From contig NC_084590.1 in the NCBI RefSeq assembly GCF_033807715.1, positions 39,213,505-39,277,504 of the forward strand: a stretch of DNA of 64,000 nucleotides. The letters are read 5' to 3'. The stretch comes from Cololabis saira (taxonomy: Eukaryota > Chordata > Actinopteri > Beloniformes > Belonidae). The notes under the pieces were generated by a model. It searched no databases. It was not told the origin of the DNA and saw nothing but the letters and a program-made list of their open reading frames with translations. A program made the position numbers and the translations under genes. Shown one piece after another: positions 33,852 to 44,925 of this stretch (its first letter is position 1; each line of letters begins with the position of its first letter).

Positions 33852-36800
33852 TCACCCATAGTCAAAATCCCCCCGCCGCGGGGGAACGACAGCCCGACCC
33901 CTACGGGTGCGAAAAACCGGGGTCGAGGGGGGCGGGGTCGAAGGTGCGGCCGCACCAACCGCAGAGCCGGGGGGCCGACGCGCCAACAGCGGCGCGGGCC
34001 TCTCAACCGGGGGCAGGGACGAGGGCCCAGGGGGCCGGCCCCTACGAGGGGCTTGTGCCAACTCCAATGGCCGGGAAATGTCCACGTGGGCCGGCTTAAC
34101 CCTATCCACTGAGACAGTCTCAGGCCTACCGCCCATGTCCACAACCAAGCTCTTAACCCCGTGCTGCAGGACCCTAAACGGCCCGTCGTAGGGAGGGCGC
34201 AGGGGGCCGCGGTGGGCATCATGGCGAACGAACACGAAATCCGTCGAGCGCAGACTGGGGGGCACCTTGAAGGCGGGGGAGCCGTGCTGTGACGTGGGGA
34301 TGGGCGTGAACGCCCCAGCGGCCTCCAGCAGGGCGGTGCGCTGCGTGGCTGCCGACCAGGGGGCAGTGGCGCTCGGAATGAAATCCCCCGGAACCCGCAG
34401 GGTCTGCCCGTAGACCAACTCAGCAGAAGAGGACTGCAGGTCCTCCTTAGGGGCACACCTCAGGCCCAGGAGGACCCATGGGAGTTTATCCACCCAGTTG
34501 CCATCCGTTAAGCTCGCGCGGAGGGCTGCCTTCATCGAACGGTGGAACCTCTCCACCAGGCCGTTCGCCTGGGGGTGGTAGGCCGTGGTGCGGTGTAGTT
34601 TGACCCCCAAACCGTCCGCGACCGCGTTCCATAGCTCCGCAGTAAACTGCGGCCCGCGGTCCGAGGAGAGGTCGGAAGGGGTCCCGAAACGCGCAACCCA
34701 CGTCCCGATGAATGCCCGGGCCACGTCGGAAGAGGTTGTCGAGGCGAGGGGAATGGCCTCGGGCCAACGCGTCGTTCTGTCGACCACCGTGAGGAGATAG
34801 GTGAAGCCCTGCGAAGGGGGCAGCGGACCAACCAGGTCGACGTGAACGTGGTCGAACCTCCGCTCGGGAACAGTGAAGGTTTCAAAGGGGGCCCTGGTGT
34901 GACGGTGTACCTTAGCCCGCTGGCAGGCCACACACGCGTCGACCCACGCCCTCACGTCCTTCTTCAGCCCTTGCCACACAAACTTCTGAGAAACCAACCT
35001 AACGGTCGGCTTTCTGCCAGGGTGGGAAAGATTGTGCACCGCCTCGAAAACGCCCCGCCTCCAGTCAGCAGGAACCAGCGGTCGAGGCTGGCCAGTAGAG
35101 AGGTCACACCACAGTCTGACACCCGAGTCACCGACCGCGACCTCCTCCAGGCGCAACCCGGTGTCGTAGGCCCTGAGGGCCTGGATCCCGCGGTCCGAGG
35201 CCTGGTCCGCGCCCATGCCGGCGTAGTCGACGCCCAACTGGACCGCCCCTACAACCGCCCTGGAGAGGCAGTCCGCGACCACGTTGTCCTTACCGGCGAC
35301 GTGTCGGACGTCGGTGGTGTACTCTGATATAAACGCCAACTGGCGCTGCTGGCGGGCAGACCACGGTTCAGCCACTTTAGACATGGAGAACGTGAGGGGT
35401 TTGTGGTCCACGAAAGCCGTAAACTCCCGACCCTCCAGGAGGAAACGGAAGTGGCGGATTGCCAGGAAGAGGGCCAGGAGTTCCCTGTCGAACGCACTGT
35501 ATTTGCGCTCTCTGGGGGTCAACTGGCGGCTGAAAAAGGCGAGCGGCTGCCAGGCGCCGCCGACCCACTGCTCATGCACTGCACCGACGGCGTAATCCGA
35601 CGCGTCAGTTGTGACTGCCACCGGGGCCCCAGGTGCCGGGTGGGCCAGCAGAGCCGCCTGGCTCAGGGCAGCCTTGGTGGCCTCGAATGCGGCCTCCCTC
35701 TCGGCCGTCCAGTCGACGGCCTGGTTGGCGGACTTGTCTTTGAGAGCCTCGTACAGCAGGCGCATGGTGTGGGCCGCCCGGCGGATGAACCGGTGATAAA
35801 ATGTCACCATCCCGAGAAATTCTCGGAGCGCCCCAGCGGTATCCGGGCGGGGAAAAGCAGCAACGGCCTCCACCTTCGACGGAAGGGGGGCGGCCCCGTC
35901 CTTGTTGATGAGGTGCCCAAGGAAGTGGATTGAGGGCAACCCGAACTGGCACTTAGCCGGGTTCACGATGAGGCCGTGCTCGCTGAGCCGTGTGAAGAGG
36001 CCCCGGAGGTGCGCCAGGTGCTCCCCCTCCGAGGAGCTGGCGACGAGAATGTCGTCCAGGTAGACGAAAATGTAAGGCATGCCCCTGAGCGCCGAGTCCA
36101 TCAGCCGTTGGAAGGACTGAGCCGCATTCTTAAGTCCAAACGGCATGCGCAGAAACTCGAATAATCCAAACGGCGTGACTACGGCCGTCTTAGGGACGTC
36201 AGCGGGATGCACGGGGACCTGGTGGTAACCACGCACCAGGTCCACCTTAGAAAAAATCAGCTTACCCGCCAGGTGCACGGAGAAGTCCTGGATGTGCGGG
36301 ACCGGGTAGCGATCGGGAGTAGTGGCGTCATTCAAACGGCGGTAATCGCCGCACGGCCGCCACCCACCCCCTGGCTTGGGAGCGATGTGGAGCGGCGACG
36401 CCCACGGGCTGTCCGAACGCCGAACGATGCCAAGGCGCTCCATGTTGGCGAACTCAGACCTGGCGACCTCGAGCCTCTCGGGGTTGAGCCGCCGGGCCCT
36501 AGCATGGACCGGGGGGCCCTCGGTCACGATGTGGTGCTCCACACCATGTTTGGTCGTGGCCGCGGAGAAGGTGGGTTCAGTCAGGCTGGGAAACTCACCG
36601 AGGAGGATCTGGTACTTGTCCCCCTCCGAGAGCGAGCCGGAGAGCCCACTGCAGGTCGCCTCCCCAGAAACACACGCGATCGTGGAGAAGGTCAGCGCAT
36701 CAACAAGGCGGCCGTTCTTGACGTCCACCAGCAAACCGTGCGCGCACAAAAAATCAGCGCCGACGAGGGGGAAAGATATGTCAGCAGTGACAAAGTCCCA

Positions 36801-37082
36801 CGTGAATCGCTGACCCCCAAAACACAAGTCCACGGTCCTCGTGCCGTAGGAGCGGATAGGGGTGTTGTCTGCAGACGTCAGTGGCGGCCCCTGGGAACCA
36901 CCGGCGGTGTCGTCCGCCGTAGCCGGCAGCACACTCCTCTGTGCGCCGGTGTCGCAGAGAAACTTGAGTCCAGAGATGGCGTCTCGGACAAACAACAGCC
37001 GGTTCGTCGTGCCTGCGCTCACGGCTGCTACTGAGCGCAGGCTCTGGCGTTTCCCGCCGCGTAGGTACAGGGGGGACGGCAC
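33852..37082 (-). CDS. pol: Pol polyprotein of the gypsy element (protease, RT, RNase H, integrase)
   Basis: An open frame of about 1076 codons, in the -1 frame relative to gag and lacking an ATG near its 5' limit (first codon shown GTG; the frame is open from a TAA a few codons upstream), so it is best read as a Gag-Pol fusion. Protease: DTGAQRS at 44-50. RT: KVDLVRG with D281, and YLDD at 341-344. RNase H: D493, E534, D559 and a DN.VAD.LSR end near 599-607. Integrase: HHCC zinc site H683, H687, C717, C720, then D749, D808 and E844, giving DD35E spacing. A GPY/F-like module follows (about 946-997, PYDGPFRV) and then a proline/arginine-rich tail; no chromodomain is seen. All catalytic residues expected of the family are present, so the enzyme could be active. 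It ends next to the purine tract. Confidence 0.95.
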   Translation of the reverse strand: MPSPLYLRGGKRQSLRSVAAVSAGTTNRLLFVRDAISGLKFLCDTGAQRSVLPATADDTAGGSQGPPLTSADNTPIRSYGTRTVDLCFGGQRFTWDFVTADISFPLVGADFLCAHGLLVDVKNGRLVDALTFSTIACVSGEATCSGLSGSLSEGDKYQILLGEFPSLTEPTFSAATTKHGVEHHIVTEGPPVHARARRLNPERLEVARSEFANMERLGIVRRSDSPWASPLHIAPKPGGGWRPCGDYRRLNDATTPDRYPVPHIQDFSVHLAGKLIFSKVDLVRGYHQVPVHPADVPKTAVVTPFGLFEFLRMPFGLKNAAQSFQRLMDSALRGMPYIFVYLDDILVASSSEGEHLAHLRGLFTRLSEHGLIVNPAKCQFGLPSIHFLGHLINKDGAAPLPSKVEAVAAFPRPDTAGALREFLGMVTFYHRFIRRAAHTMRLLYEALKDKSANQAVDWTAEREAAFEATKAALSQAALLAHPAPGAPVAVTTDASDYAVGAVHEQWVGGAWQPLAFFSRQLTPRERKYSAFDRELLALFLAIRHFRFLLEGREFTAFVDHKPLTFSMSKVAEPWSARQQRQLAFISEYTTDVRHVAGKDNVVADCLSRAVVGAVQLGVDYAGMGADQASDRGIQALRAYDTGLRLEEVAVGDSGVRLWCDLSTGQPRPLVPADWRRGVFEAVHNLSHPGRKPTVRLVSQKFVWQGLKKDVRAWVDACVACQRAKVHRHTRAPFETFTVPERRFDHVHVDLVGPLPPSQGFTYLLTVVDRTTRWPEAIPLASTTSSDVARAFIGTWVARFGTPSDLSSDRGPQFTAELWNAVADGLGVKLHRTTAYHPQANGLVERFHRSMKAALRASLTDGNWVDKLPWVLLGLRCAPKEDLQSSSAELVYGQTLRVPGDFIPSATAPWSAATQRTALLEAAGAFTPIPTSQHGSPAFKVPPSLRSTDFVFVRHDAHRGPLRPPYDGPFRVLQHGVKSLVVDMGGRPETVSVDRVKPAHVDISRPLELAQAPRRGRPPGPSSLPPVERPAPLLARRPPGSAVGAAAPSTPPPSTPVFRTRRGRAVVPPRRGDFDYG
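37011..37055 (-). promoter_or_regulatory. Probable -1 ribosomal frameshift signal between gag and pol
   Basis: On the sense strand the heptamer GGGAAAC (37055-37049) lies in the gag frame as G_GGA_AAC, the X_XXY_YYZ form used for -1 slippage. Six bases later (GCCAGA) begins a perfect 11-bp inverted repeat, GCCTGCGCTCA (37042-37032) and TGAGCGCAGGC (37021-37011), with a 10-base loop that contains the gag stop codon TAG. Slippage here would pass directly into the pol frame (GKRQSLRS). The stem is 8 of 11 G-C pairs. Confidence 0.85.
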
Positions 37083-37843
37083 TTGCTCGCCTTAGCGCCA
37101 AAGCGTGCATGGTAATAGCACATACCAGAGCCGGCGCCGCCGTCAGCAGCAGTGAGTCCCTTCTTGGTCGGCGTGTCGCCACCCGCAGGTGCAGAGCTGC
37201 GTGTCAGGGCCAGCACCTCCGGGGTGCAACGTTGAGCAGCCAGGAAAAAACGATCAGCCTCCTCGGCCAGGGCGCGGGGCTCCGTAATAACAGTGTTGGC
37301 CAGAGCTGTCTGAACGCGAGGAGGCATGTGGCGGAGGAACAGCTCAACAAAAAGAAAGTTGGGCTCCTCTGCACCCAGCAGGTTCAACATCACCTCCATC
37401 AGCTCGGAAGGTTTGCTGTCCCCAAGTCCCTGGATTGCAAACAGCCGTCTGGCCCGTTCTGCCCGCGACAGCTCAAAAGTCTTGAGGAGGTAAGCTTTAA
37501 AAGCCTCATATTTATTCCGGGCTGGAGGGGTGGTGATGAAACTCACCGACCTGGCCGCGGTGGAACTCCCCAGCGCCGAGACAACGTGGTAATAGCGCGC
37601 ATCGTCGTCTGTGACGTCGCGGAGCGCGAATTGCGCCTCGGTCTGGGCGAACCATGCCGCCGCTGATGTCTCCCAAAACTCCGGCAACTTCAGAAAAGTA
37701 GCGTTGTTTGCCATGTTCGGTTCAGTCTCTGAGTCTTCAGCGAGACTGACGTCGGGGTCACCAGTGTGGTGCCGAAGAACGGGAGTCGGAGGCGGAGTAT
37801 GAATGTTGAAAGCAGGCGCGAGCCGTTTATTAACATCAGCCAT
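37028..37843 (-). CDS. gag: Gag protein of the gypsy element (271 aa)
   Basis: A structural protein frame that starts at an ATG inside the 5' LTR ([10 protein letters not shown]) and runs through the primer site. A second in-frame ATG (MANNATF) lies at residue 44 and could be the real start. Residues about 45-205 ([20 protein letters not shown] ... [14 protein letters not shown]) look like a gypsy capsid domain. The C-terminal zinc-knuckle position holds a non-standard C242-x2-H245-x9-C255-x3-C259 instead of CX2CX4HX4C. It overlaps pol by about 60 bases in the other frame, with GGGAAAC at codons 263-265. Gag would form the retrotransposon particle in the cytoplasm. Confidence 0.9.
   Translation of the reverse strand: MADVNKRLAPAFNIHTPPPTPVLRHHTGDPDVSLAEDSETEPNMANNATFLKLPEFWETSAAAWFAQTEAQFALRDVTDDDARYYHVVSALGSSTAARSVSFITTPPARNKYEAFKAYLLKTFELSRAERARRLFAIQGLGDSKPSELMEVMLNLLGAEEPNFLFVELFLRHMPPRVQTALANTVITEPRALAEEADRFFLAAQRCTPEVLALTRSSAPAGGDTPTKKGLTAADGGAGSGMCYYHARFGAKASKCRPPCTYAAGNARACAQ
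37749..37763 (-). other. Primer binding site matching tRNA-Trp
   Basis: One base after the 5' LTR the sense strand reads TGGTGACCCCGACGT. This is complementary to the 3' end of vertebrate tRNA-Trp including its CCA (...ACGTCGGGGTCACCA) over 15 bases. The site is also translated as part of gag (TGDPDV). Confidence 0.85.
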
Positions 37844-37955
37844 TCAAACCACAACAACACAGAACGGGAAGCGTAACGTCCGTCACTGCGCCCTATCCGG
37901 GCGGAACCACATTAACCCGCAGAGGGTTCCTAAGTGAATTATGTAACCCACTACA
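37765..37955 (-). repeat. 5' LTR of the gypsy element
   Basis: 191 bp, identical by eye to 33645-33835. In the sense strand it begins TGTAGTGGGTTACATAA and ends GGCACCACA. It contains ATG at 37843, which opens the gag frame, overlapped by the sequence GTTAATAAACGG, whose AATAAA may act as poly(A) signal in the 3' copy. At 191 bp it is short for a gypsy LTR. Confidence 0.95.
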
Positions 37956-38195
37956 ATTTGAAATTTAGAGGTTGTGGCTGGGGACAGTTATCTCCCAATA
38001 GAAAGTCCCCTATACATGATGATAAATGATCATTTTTCACATTTTTAGCTTATCACTTTCCCCTTTAATGTTTTTGGTTTAAATAGTTCATAAAAAGATA
38101 TTTGTAACCATATATGACTGAATACTTAATTTTTTGTTTTTTATTGTTTATTTTGGGGGGGACAGCAATTTGGATGCGTTCGGTAGAATGCCCCA

Positions 38196-38382
38196 TATAC
38201 AGACATCACTGCTCTAAAGAAAAGCTACATAACCTACACCCAGAGATATCACCAATATGTGATAAATACCAGAACTCAGTAGCCACCCTACTTCATAGTT
38301 TTGTCTTGTGTACCAAGGTTCAGTCTTTTTGGAAAGATCTCTTTGGAACCATATCCGAGATGGTGGAGCAGAACCTTAGCTC
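38196..38382 (+). pseudogene. L1-clade LINE ORF2 relic, part 2 (C-terminal region)
   Basis: Continues the relic interrupted at 31106: CSKEKLHNLHPEISPICDKY, then ATLLHSFVLCTKV and FWKDLFGTISE. This matches the C-terminal cysteine/histidine region of L1-type ORF2 proteins, in which a C..C...H..C cluster precedes FW..IF. The second Cys of the first pair is replaced (CDKYQ). It breaks off near 38382. Confidence 0.72.
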
Positions 38383-41300
38383 ATAACCACGCGTGGCGAC
38401 TGCGCCTCGACCCGTGGACCAAAATCCTACTACGCTCAGAAGAAAGTAGTACCTTTTTGCGGTCCCGATCACGGGACTCTTGGGGGGTTTTGAGCTCTGA
38501 ACTTTTAAGTCTGGTGTAGAGTTACGCCTTACCTTATTAAATTAAACCTTTTTCGGGTCGTGAGTAGGATAAACACGGGAAAACTTCTTCCGAGTTGGAG
38601 TGTACTTTAATGTCCCTCAACAGTGTAGGATTTTAGAACGTCAACACAGCACCTAGTGCCGTACTGTGGCGTATCACTCCGCCCAATCTAAAACATACTA
38701 ATCACTACAGATAAACTGACTAGTGTCGTTATAGTCCCTGATTTACATCAGAATATAAAGAATATATTTATAAAATAATGAACCCTGAATTACCAAAATA
38801 ACCTTCTTAACAAAAATAAATCTCCTCTTAGACTTATAAGGTGAGCATGAATCAATCTTTTTTATGATGTAAAATTGTATGTAATTTTATTTATTTATTT
38901 AATTTTAGTTGTTAAATTTCTGGAAAAGAAAAAAGTCAAATCATACATGAGAGAAACTATTCAGTTTGTGGCAAAATATTTGTACTTGTATGAAACTGAA
39001 GATGCATAATGCAAACCTGACATTTACTTTTAGTTCAGTTTGTGGAAAATGGTTGGCCTGGCTTTCTCTTTAAAACTTAAACAGTTATAAAGCCTTACAA
39101 ACTGTAACAATAGGGCAAATGCACAGCATTGTTTTGTATTTTGTGTCTTTCAAATAAAATACAATTTTTTCCAGTCATGTGTTCCTCATGCAAGGTTGTT
39201 AAAAAAATACTGCTATAATAGCGTGACCTCAATATCGTGTATCGTACCGTATCGTGAGATTAGTGTATCGTTACACCCCTAATATATATATTTTTTAATT
39301 AATTTATTTATTTTTTTCCAGCGATTATATCTATAATTCCGCTTTTTAAGCCCTGTAATCTCCGAATCAATGACTGGGTAAATAGAGCATGTTTATTCAG
39401 AAATTCTCAGAACATTTCTTCTGGTCGGGTTGATTAAAATGAGATATATTTGCTTAATGCTACATTAGCTTCTACACTATTGCTGGCATGAATTTGCATA
39501 AAAAGATAACTATTCAAGTTTAAAATGAAAGAGAAGATATCCTAAAAATCACAAAGCAGTGTTTGCTCCATTCCTTATAAAAGCTAGGTCACTATAGATT
39601 CAATGTAAACGACATGTTTGGCCCTCTTGAAAGTCTCATCATTACCTCTATCGTCTACATGCTTGGAGGTCAAAAATGAAAAGAAATATCCTTAGCCTTG
39701 ATCTCCACGGTGACGGCTGTCTGCAGCGGAGCTGTTTGGGTCCAGTTCTTCTCTCAGAGGGTCAACACTAATCAATACAAAGTTTTTTCTGAGTGATCAC
39801 CTTTATCCTGTGATGAAAGATTTCTATCCTGATGGAAGTGGTCTTTTAAAGGATGACAATGGCCCCTATCCATAGGACACATGGGGTCACTGAATGATTT
39901 GATGAGGAAAACAGTGAATTGCACACTGTTGCTTTGCAGTCAGCAGATCTTTACCCAGCTGTACATGTATGGGAGTGTTTGGACCACCATCATCGAAACA
40001 CCAAAGGACAGAGTGTCCTCTACAAGTAAGGTCTTCCATTCCTCCTGCTCCAGACGCTTTGATGGCTAATGATGCTCCAATACCTTACTAAAATATTTAT
40101 GTGGACTTTTTTTCCTTCCATTTGTCTCTGGTTTATAGATGTAAACTGTAACCACACTGATAAGACTGAATGACGGTGCATGATGGAGCATGACGGCCTG
40201 ATGGAGGGCTGACTTCTACATGATGATCCAATAATTTACATGTGAATGTGGATCCCCCACATTCAATTATTATTATTTATTTTTTTAAATGGAGGGACAG
40301 TCTTCTAATCTCCACTTTTCTACTCATAAATAGCTGGTTTTGTTAACACACAGCATATTAATCTCATCCAAAAACAGTGCAACATTTATTGGGTATGCAT
40401 AATAAATAACATTGAAAAACAAGCTTTTATTTTGTTCTCTTAGGAGAGCGCATTTTTCAGATAGGAGGTTTTGCATTTTGGCAATTAATATTAAAATTTC
40501 CTGAGTAGATGCTCTCTACCATTTCAGTTTATTCCCTCTAAATGGAGGGATTGCTAACCCTCCCAACACAATCCCAAATAGAGAGATGCTTGTTCACAAT
40601 TAAGAAAGTCCAGTTAACCTACATACATGTCTTTGGACAGTAAGAGGAAGCCAGAGGACCCAGAGAAACCCACACATGCCAACATGACAGCATGAAAACG
40701 CCACAGAAAAAGACTCCTGCCGGGAGTCAAACCAGGAACCTTCATGCTGTGAGGCAACACCAATACACCACCATGCTGCCTTTTTCTGGAGTGAATATAG
40801 GGATAAATGGCTTGAGGAAAATAATCATGCAGTACATTCGTGTAATTAATTATAAAATTAAGGTATAAGCGTTATCTCTCTATTGGCTTGTTACAAAAAG
40901 TTTGTGAAATGAATAAATATAAATTGCTAAGATTCAATTCATTCTGCTTGATGTGGATGGAAAATTGAAACATCTGAAAGGAATTAAAGTATGTTGCAAA
41001 TAAGAGGCAAAACAAAATCCTGGATGTACGAGTTTTTACAATCTACAAACTAAATTCTAACGTGAAAATTAAAGCAAATCACCACATTGGTTTCTACTTC
41101 ACAGTGAGGTTTATAATAGCAAGAGTTGAGGGACGTTTGAGTTTTCCTGTAGAAGCAAGCCCAGTGAATGGGAACAAACACTGAAACTCACAGACTTCCA
41201 AAAGCTGCCCGCTTCGCTGATGATCCAAGACGACTCAGTGATGAAATGAGGAATAAACCTACACTTTTGCAATATGCCCTTGGGAAAGTAGACACCATCG

Positions 41301-43569
41301 TTTTAAACACAAAGCATTTCAGCTCTCCAGCTCTCTCTTACATTGAATCTAAAATCTTCTTGCAGTATTGCAGCATTTGTTTTTCGAGTGCTCAGCGTAT
41401 CATACGGACAGAAAAGGGGGATACTTATGTCCAGGCAACCGCTGCTCAATATTGTTAGTAAGAGCAGAATTCATATACAGTCTCTCTCATCCCTATCCCT
41501 CTTCCTTTCAACCTTTTATGCTTCAAAACATGAAATAATGCAATCTGTAAACTATTTTTTTATTTGATGAGGTAAAATTAAAGGTTTTATGTCTTGCTCT
41601 TATTTTGAAACAAAACATTGCCAACATCGGCCTTCTTATGGGTCTACTGTAGGTCATAAATAAGTGATCGTTCTCTTGGTAGCACTCTCTCCTTTTACGA
41701 TATTTTTAATGACAATCACACAGATCTGAGAGGACTTCTTTTTTTTTATTCGACTTTTAAAGTCCGATAGTGAAGAAAACCACTCTGGTAAAAGCTGAAG
41801 CCGGCAATATCACCCTGAGCCGGGAGATTATGGTCCACACTCAGGTGGGCCACTAGCACCCTGATCATCAGTCACAATGTCAGCACACATGAGATTAGTC
41901 AAGTGGTTTGCTGTGCTTCACACATTCTGAATGCTGCTGACACATCTCTCTACGGTGGCATTAACTTTCCCACAGAATCAAGTGACACTGCCTCATGAAT
42001 CAAATATTTACCTGCGCAGCTAAAATTAAGTAGAAATGTAAATGGGGTGAGAGGATAGCATCTTTATTGTAAACACAAATATTTGATGATTAGATTTTGA
42101 AGGGGAACCATAGAAACAGATGTCTGCTAACTCGGAGAAGATGTAGATGCTTCTCTGTGCGACGGATGAAGTCTGTGCAGCAGGTGTGGAGCACATATAT
42201 GAATACAGATGCTTCAAATATCTGGGCATTGAGTGTACATTAGCAACAAGCTATTTCCTTTCATCTCTGCACAGCGTTTTTCATGCTGTTAACAAAATAC
42301 AGCTCAGACCATACCTGATCTGAGCTGCTGTGATACAAGAATCAAAGAATATGATGCTTAGGTAATTTATTTTGCAAACTTTGTGTTCTGGGAGGGCATG
42401 TGGAAAATGTGAAGATGACAAAGATAGAACTCTTTGAAGCTGTAAGAGAAAAGAATGAGGTAGGCAAATTAATGTAAACGCAGTGCAGTTCTGCTCTTGA
42501 CTGAGTGGAAATCTCGTGTGTCTGTTTTTATGTAATACATACAGGGAAAAATAGGAAGAAAAAAAACCTTCAGAATGCTGGGAAACCAAGGTTGAAAACT
42601 GAAACGTTACAAAACCTCGTTGATCATACGATTTCACTGATTCATCTAATGACCACTGATCCAGGGCGCAAAGGGGAATAATAGGAGGAACATCTTTGTT
42701 AAGGAGAACAGAGTTAGAGGACAACGAGTGAGGCATACCACCCCAAAAGCCTTTCTCAGTTTCACCTGACTGCACCAAATAATGGAAAGCAGTGCCTTGA
42801 TGAATGGCTGGAGAGTAGTCAAGCACACCACTGCAGGATAAACTGTAAACTGTGAGCAGGGCAAAAGAAAACAAATAACTCAAGAAACAGTACAACAAAT
42901 GCCCTTCATTCATTAAGGAATAATAACAATGATTAATATTCATATTAAATGAGTACTAGGGAGTTATCAAACCACAATTCCGTCTTTGCTGGTTGATTTT
43001 ATAAGAGCTTCTTTGCAAATGAGGTGTTGAAGGTGCTGAGCTCCCCTCTGCATACTGATTAGATGTAGTAACTTCATACCACAGTGCCTGCCAGGGTTAG
43101 GATTTCATTTAAGATCTCTACAAATCACATATGTGTCAGGTCTGAGACGGGATTGTCTGAGAGGGATCATTTGATGCTGGAATAGGCCTTAGTTTTATCT
43201 TTTATTAAGAAATGGCAAACAAAACACAGCAACAGTAAACCATCGGTGGCACTATTGTTCTCTCATATTAGCCCCTTGATGCCTGACGTGCCGTATTTGA
43301 CAGGTACATTTCTAAGACCTCTGCGCTGATGTTCTATAATCAAAACCATTTTTTTAAAGAAAAAAAAATCCCCAATGCATTCATAGTAAAACCCAAAATA
43401 ATTAAGAGAAAACTGGCAAGAATTCACACGTTATATTTACAAGTAACACATGCAGTTAAGGTATGAGGAGGTAAGAGTTACACAATGATGCAGGAGTTAA
43501 AGTTCAACAGACAAACTTTTGATTAACTTGTTAACCAGGGTGGTGTATTGCCCAGCATTTTAAAATAAT
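38383..43569. other. Intron sequence with no recognised gene
   Basis: 38383-38720 is an unusual, more CpG-bearing patch that I cannot place. 38720-40600 and 40800-43569 are AT-rich, without splice-flanked coding signals. A 220-codon open frame on the minus strand (42281-42943) has no motif and a composition like its surroundings; I treat it as chance. Confidence 0.55.
40605..40795. repeat. Common fish interspersed repeat fragment
   Basis: Contains 'acatgtctttggacagtaag', 'ggaagccagaggacccagag' and 'caccaccatgctgcc'. These are blocks I remember from an abundant repeat of fish genomes in which a standard copy reads close to this. It is old and diverged. The small piece at 835-899 appears to be another part of the same family. 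Confidence 0.55.
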
Positions 43570-43579
43570 AATAATAATT

Positions 43580-44925
43580 AAGCTGCAAGCATGCAATTTG
43601 CACCAATTAAGGTCAAGGACTCAAAACTAAGTCCGATGACACCACCCACGACTCTTTATGTCAAACCATTCAAAAGTTATGGCAGAAAATAGGAACTATG
43701 AAATATCGGCCAATCAGAAGAAGGAGCAGGGCTAATTTGCACCAATGAAGGTCAAGTACTCAAAACCGAGTTCGATGACACCACCCACAACTCTCTATGT
43801 CAAACCATTCAAAAGTTATAACAGAAAATAGGGCCAACCAATCAGAAGAAGGGGCGGGGCTAATTTTCACCAATTATGGTCAAGGACTCAAAACAGAGTC
43901 CAGTGACACCACCCACGACTCTCTATGTCAAAACATTCAAAAGTAATAGCAGAAAATAGGGACAACCAATCAGAAGAAGGGGCGGGGCTAATTCAGGCCA
44001 ATGAAGGTCAAGGACTCAATACCGAGTCCAATTACACCACCCACATGTCTTTATCATAACCCGTTCAAAAGTTATGGCAGAGAAAAGTTTTCTAGGGGGC
44101 GCTGTTGAGCCATTAGGCCACGCCCATTAATGCAAACCATTATCGCCAGGCCTGGCTTGCGTGCAAAATTTGGTGACTTTTGGGGCACGTTTAGGGGGGC
44201 AAAAAGGTCCTCCTTTTGTCAGAAGAAAGAAAGAAAGAAAAATCCCTATAGATACAATAGGGCCTTCGCACTGGACATTTAGCGGATGACACCAGCAACG
44301 ACTCTCCATACCAAACCATTCAAAAGTTATGGCAGAAAGTAGGAACTATCAGATATCGACCAATCAGATGAAGGGGCGGGGCTAATTTGCAGCAATTATG
44401 TTCAAGGACTCAAAACTGAATCCGATGACACCACCCACGAGTCTTTATGTCAAACCATTCAAAAGTTATTGCAGAAAATCGGAACAATCACATATCGACC
44501 AATCAGAAGAAGGGGCGGGGCTAATTAAGGCCAATGAAGGTCAAGTACTCAATACCGAGTCCGATGACACCACCCATGACTCTCTATGTCAAACCATTCA
44601 AAAGTTATAGTAGAAAATAGGGACTATCAAAGGGAAACCTTTTCTGTATACTTATATATCGCCTTCATTTTTCAGGTTTTTCCGGCCGTGTTTTATTTTT
44701 TGGGGATTTTTTTTTCCACACCAGAGCGGGGTCATGCTGTACATGCGCTGGTGCGCAGTGGGACTTGTGCGACTTTAGCTTGTTAGCAAAATACTAGCAA
44801 CATTGCCCTTTGGGCCATTCTGGACGATTGCAATATGGTCATGCCACTACTTGGCATGCCCATAATAATAACAATTCCTACAGATACAATAGGGCCTTCG
44901 CACTGTCGCACTGCTCGGGCCCTAA
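43580..44925 (-). repeat. Composite repeat of roughly 128-bp tandem units, copy 1
   Basis: Starts 'aagctgcaagc' and ends 'gcactgctcgggcccta'. Between them, units containing 'CAATCAGAAGAAGGGGCGGG' and 'CAAACCATTCAAAAGTTAT' recur about every 128 bp (for example at 43711, 43839 and 43967). An end-type module with 'gggcgctgttgagccattag' and 'gggggcaaaaaggtcctcct' appears internally at about 44090-44260, then the units resume. It is the inverse of the copy at 58641-61108. No coding region. Confidence 0.85.

Larger units (their letters stand above)
33645..37955 (-). mobile_element. Ty3/gypsy LTR retrotransposon, apparently intact
   Basis: A 4311-bp element transcribed on the minus strand. It has 191-bp LTRs with TG...CA ends at both sides, identical as far as I can see, and a 4-bp target duplication ATTT (33641-33644 and 37956-37959). 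The order 5' to 3' is LTR, tRNA-Trp-type primer site, gag, a -1 frameshift site, pol (protease, RT, RNase H, integrase), purine tract, LTR. The domain order with integrase last is diagnostic of Ty3/gypsy. There is no env. No stop or frameshift other than the programmed type interrupts the coding region. Base composition is far more GC-rich than the surrounding intron. It is a transposon relative of retroviruses, not an infectious agent by any evidence here. Confidence 0.95.
31107..38195. mobile_element. TIR transposon inserted in the L1 relic, itself host to later insertions
   Basis: The ends TGGGGCATTCTACCGAA (31107-31123) and the exact inverse TTCGGTAGAATGCCCCA (38179-38195) bound a 7.1-kb block. 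Joining the flanking L1 across a duplicated TA restores an open frame (FKI-I-YRHHCSKEKLH), which argues for a TA target duplication as in Tc1/mariner elements. After removing the two later insertions (31788-32984 and 33645-37955 with its target copy) about 1.6 kb remains. That remainder contains eight copies of a GTTTCGGTYGTGAC motif and no recognisable transposase. Confidence 0.75.

Noticed and set aside
33773..34456. 227-codon frame overlapping the end of pol
   Set aside because: Alternative frame of the proline/arginine-rich pol tail; stop-poor because of GC content.
36207..37034. 275-codon plus-strand frame opposite pol
   Set aside because: A shadow of the GC-rich pol frame on the other strand; no domain of its own.
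42281..42943. 220-codon open frame on the minus strand
   Set aside because: No recognisable motif, no repeat context, composition like the surrounding intron and no consistent splice structure; long frames like this arise by chance in 64 kb.
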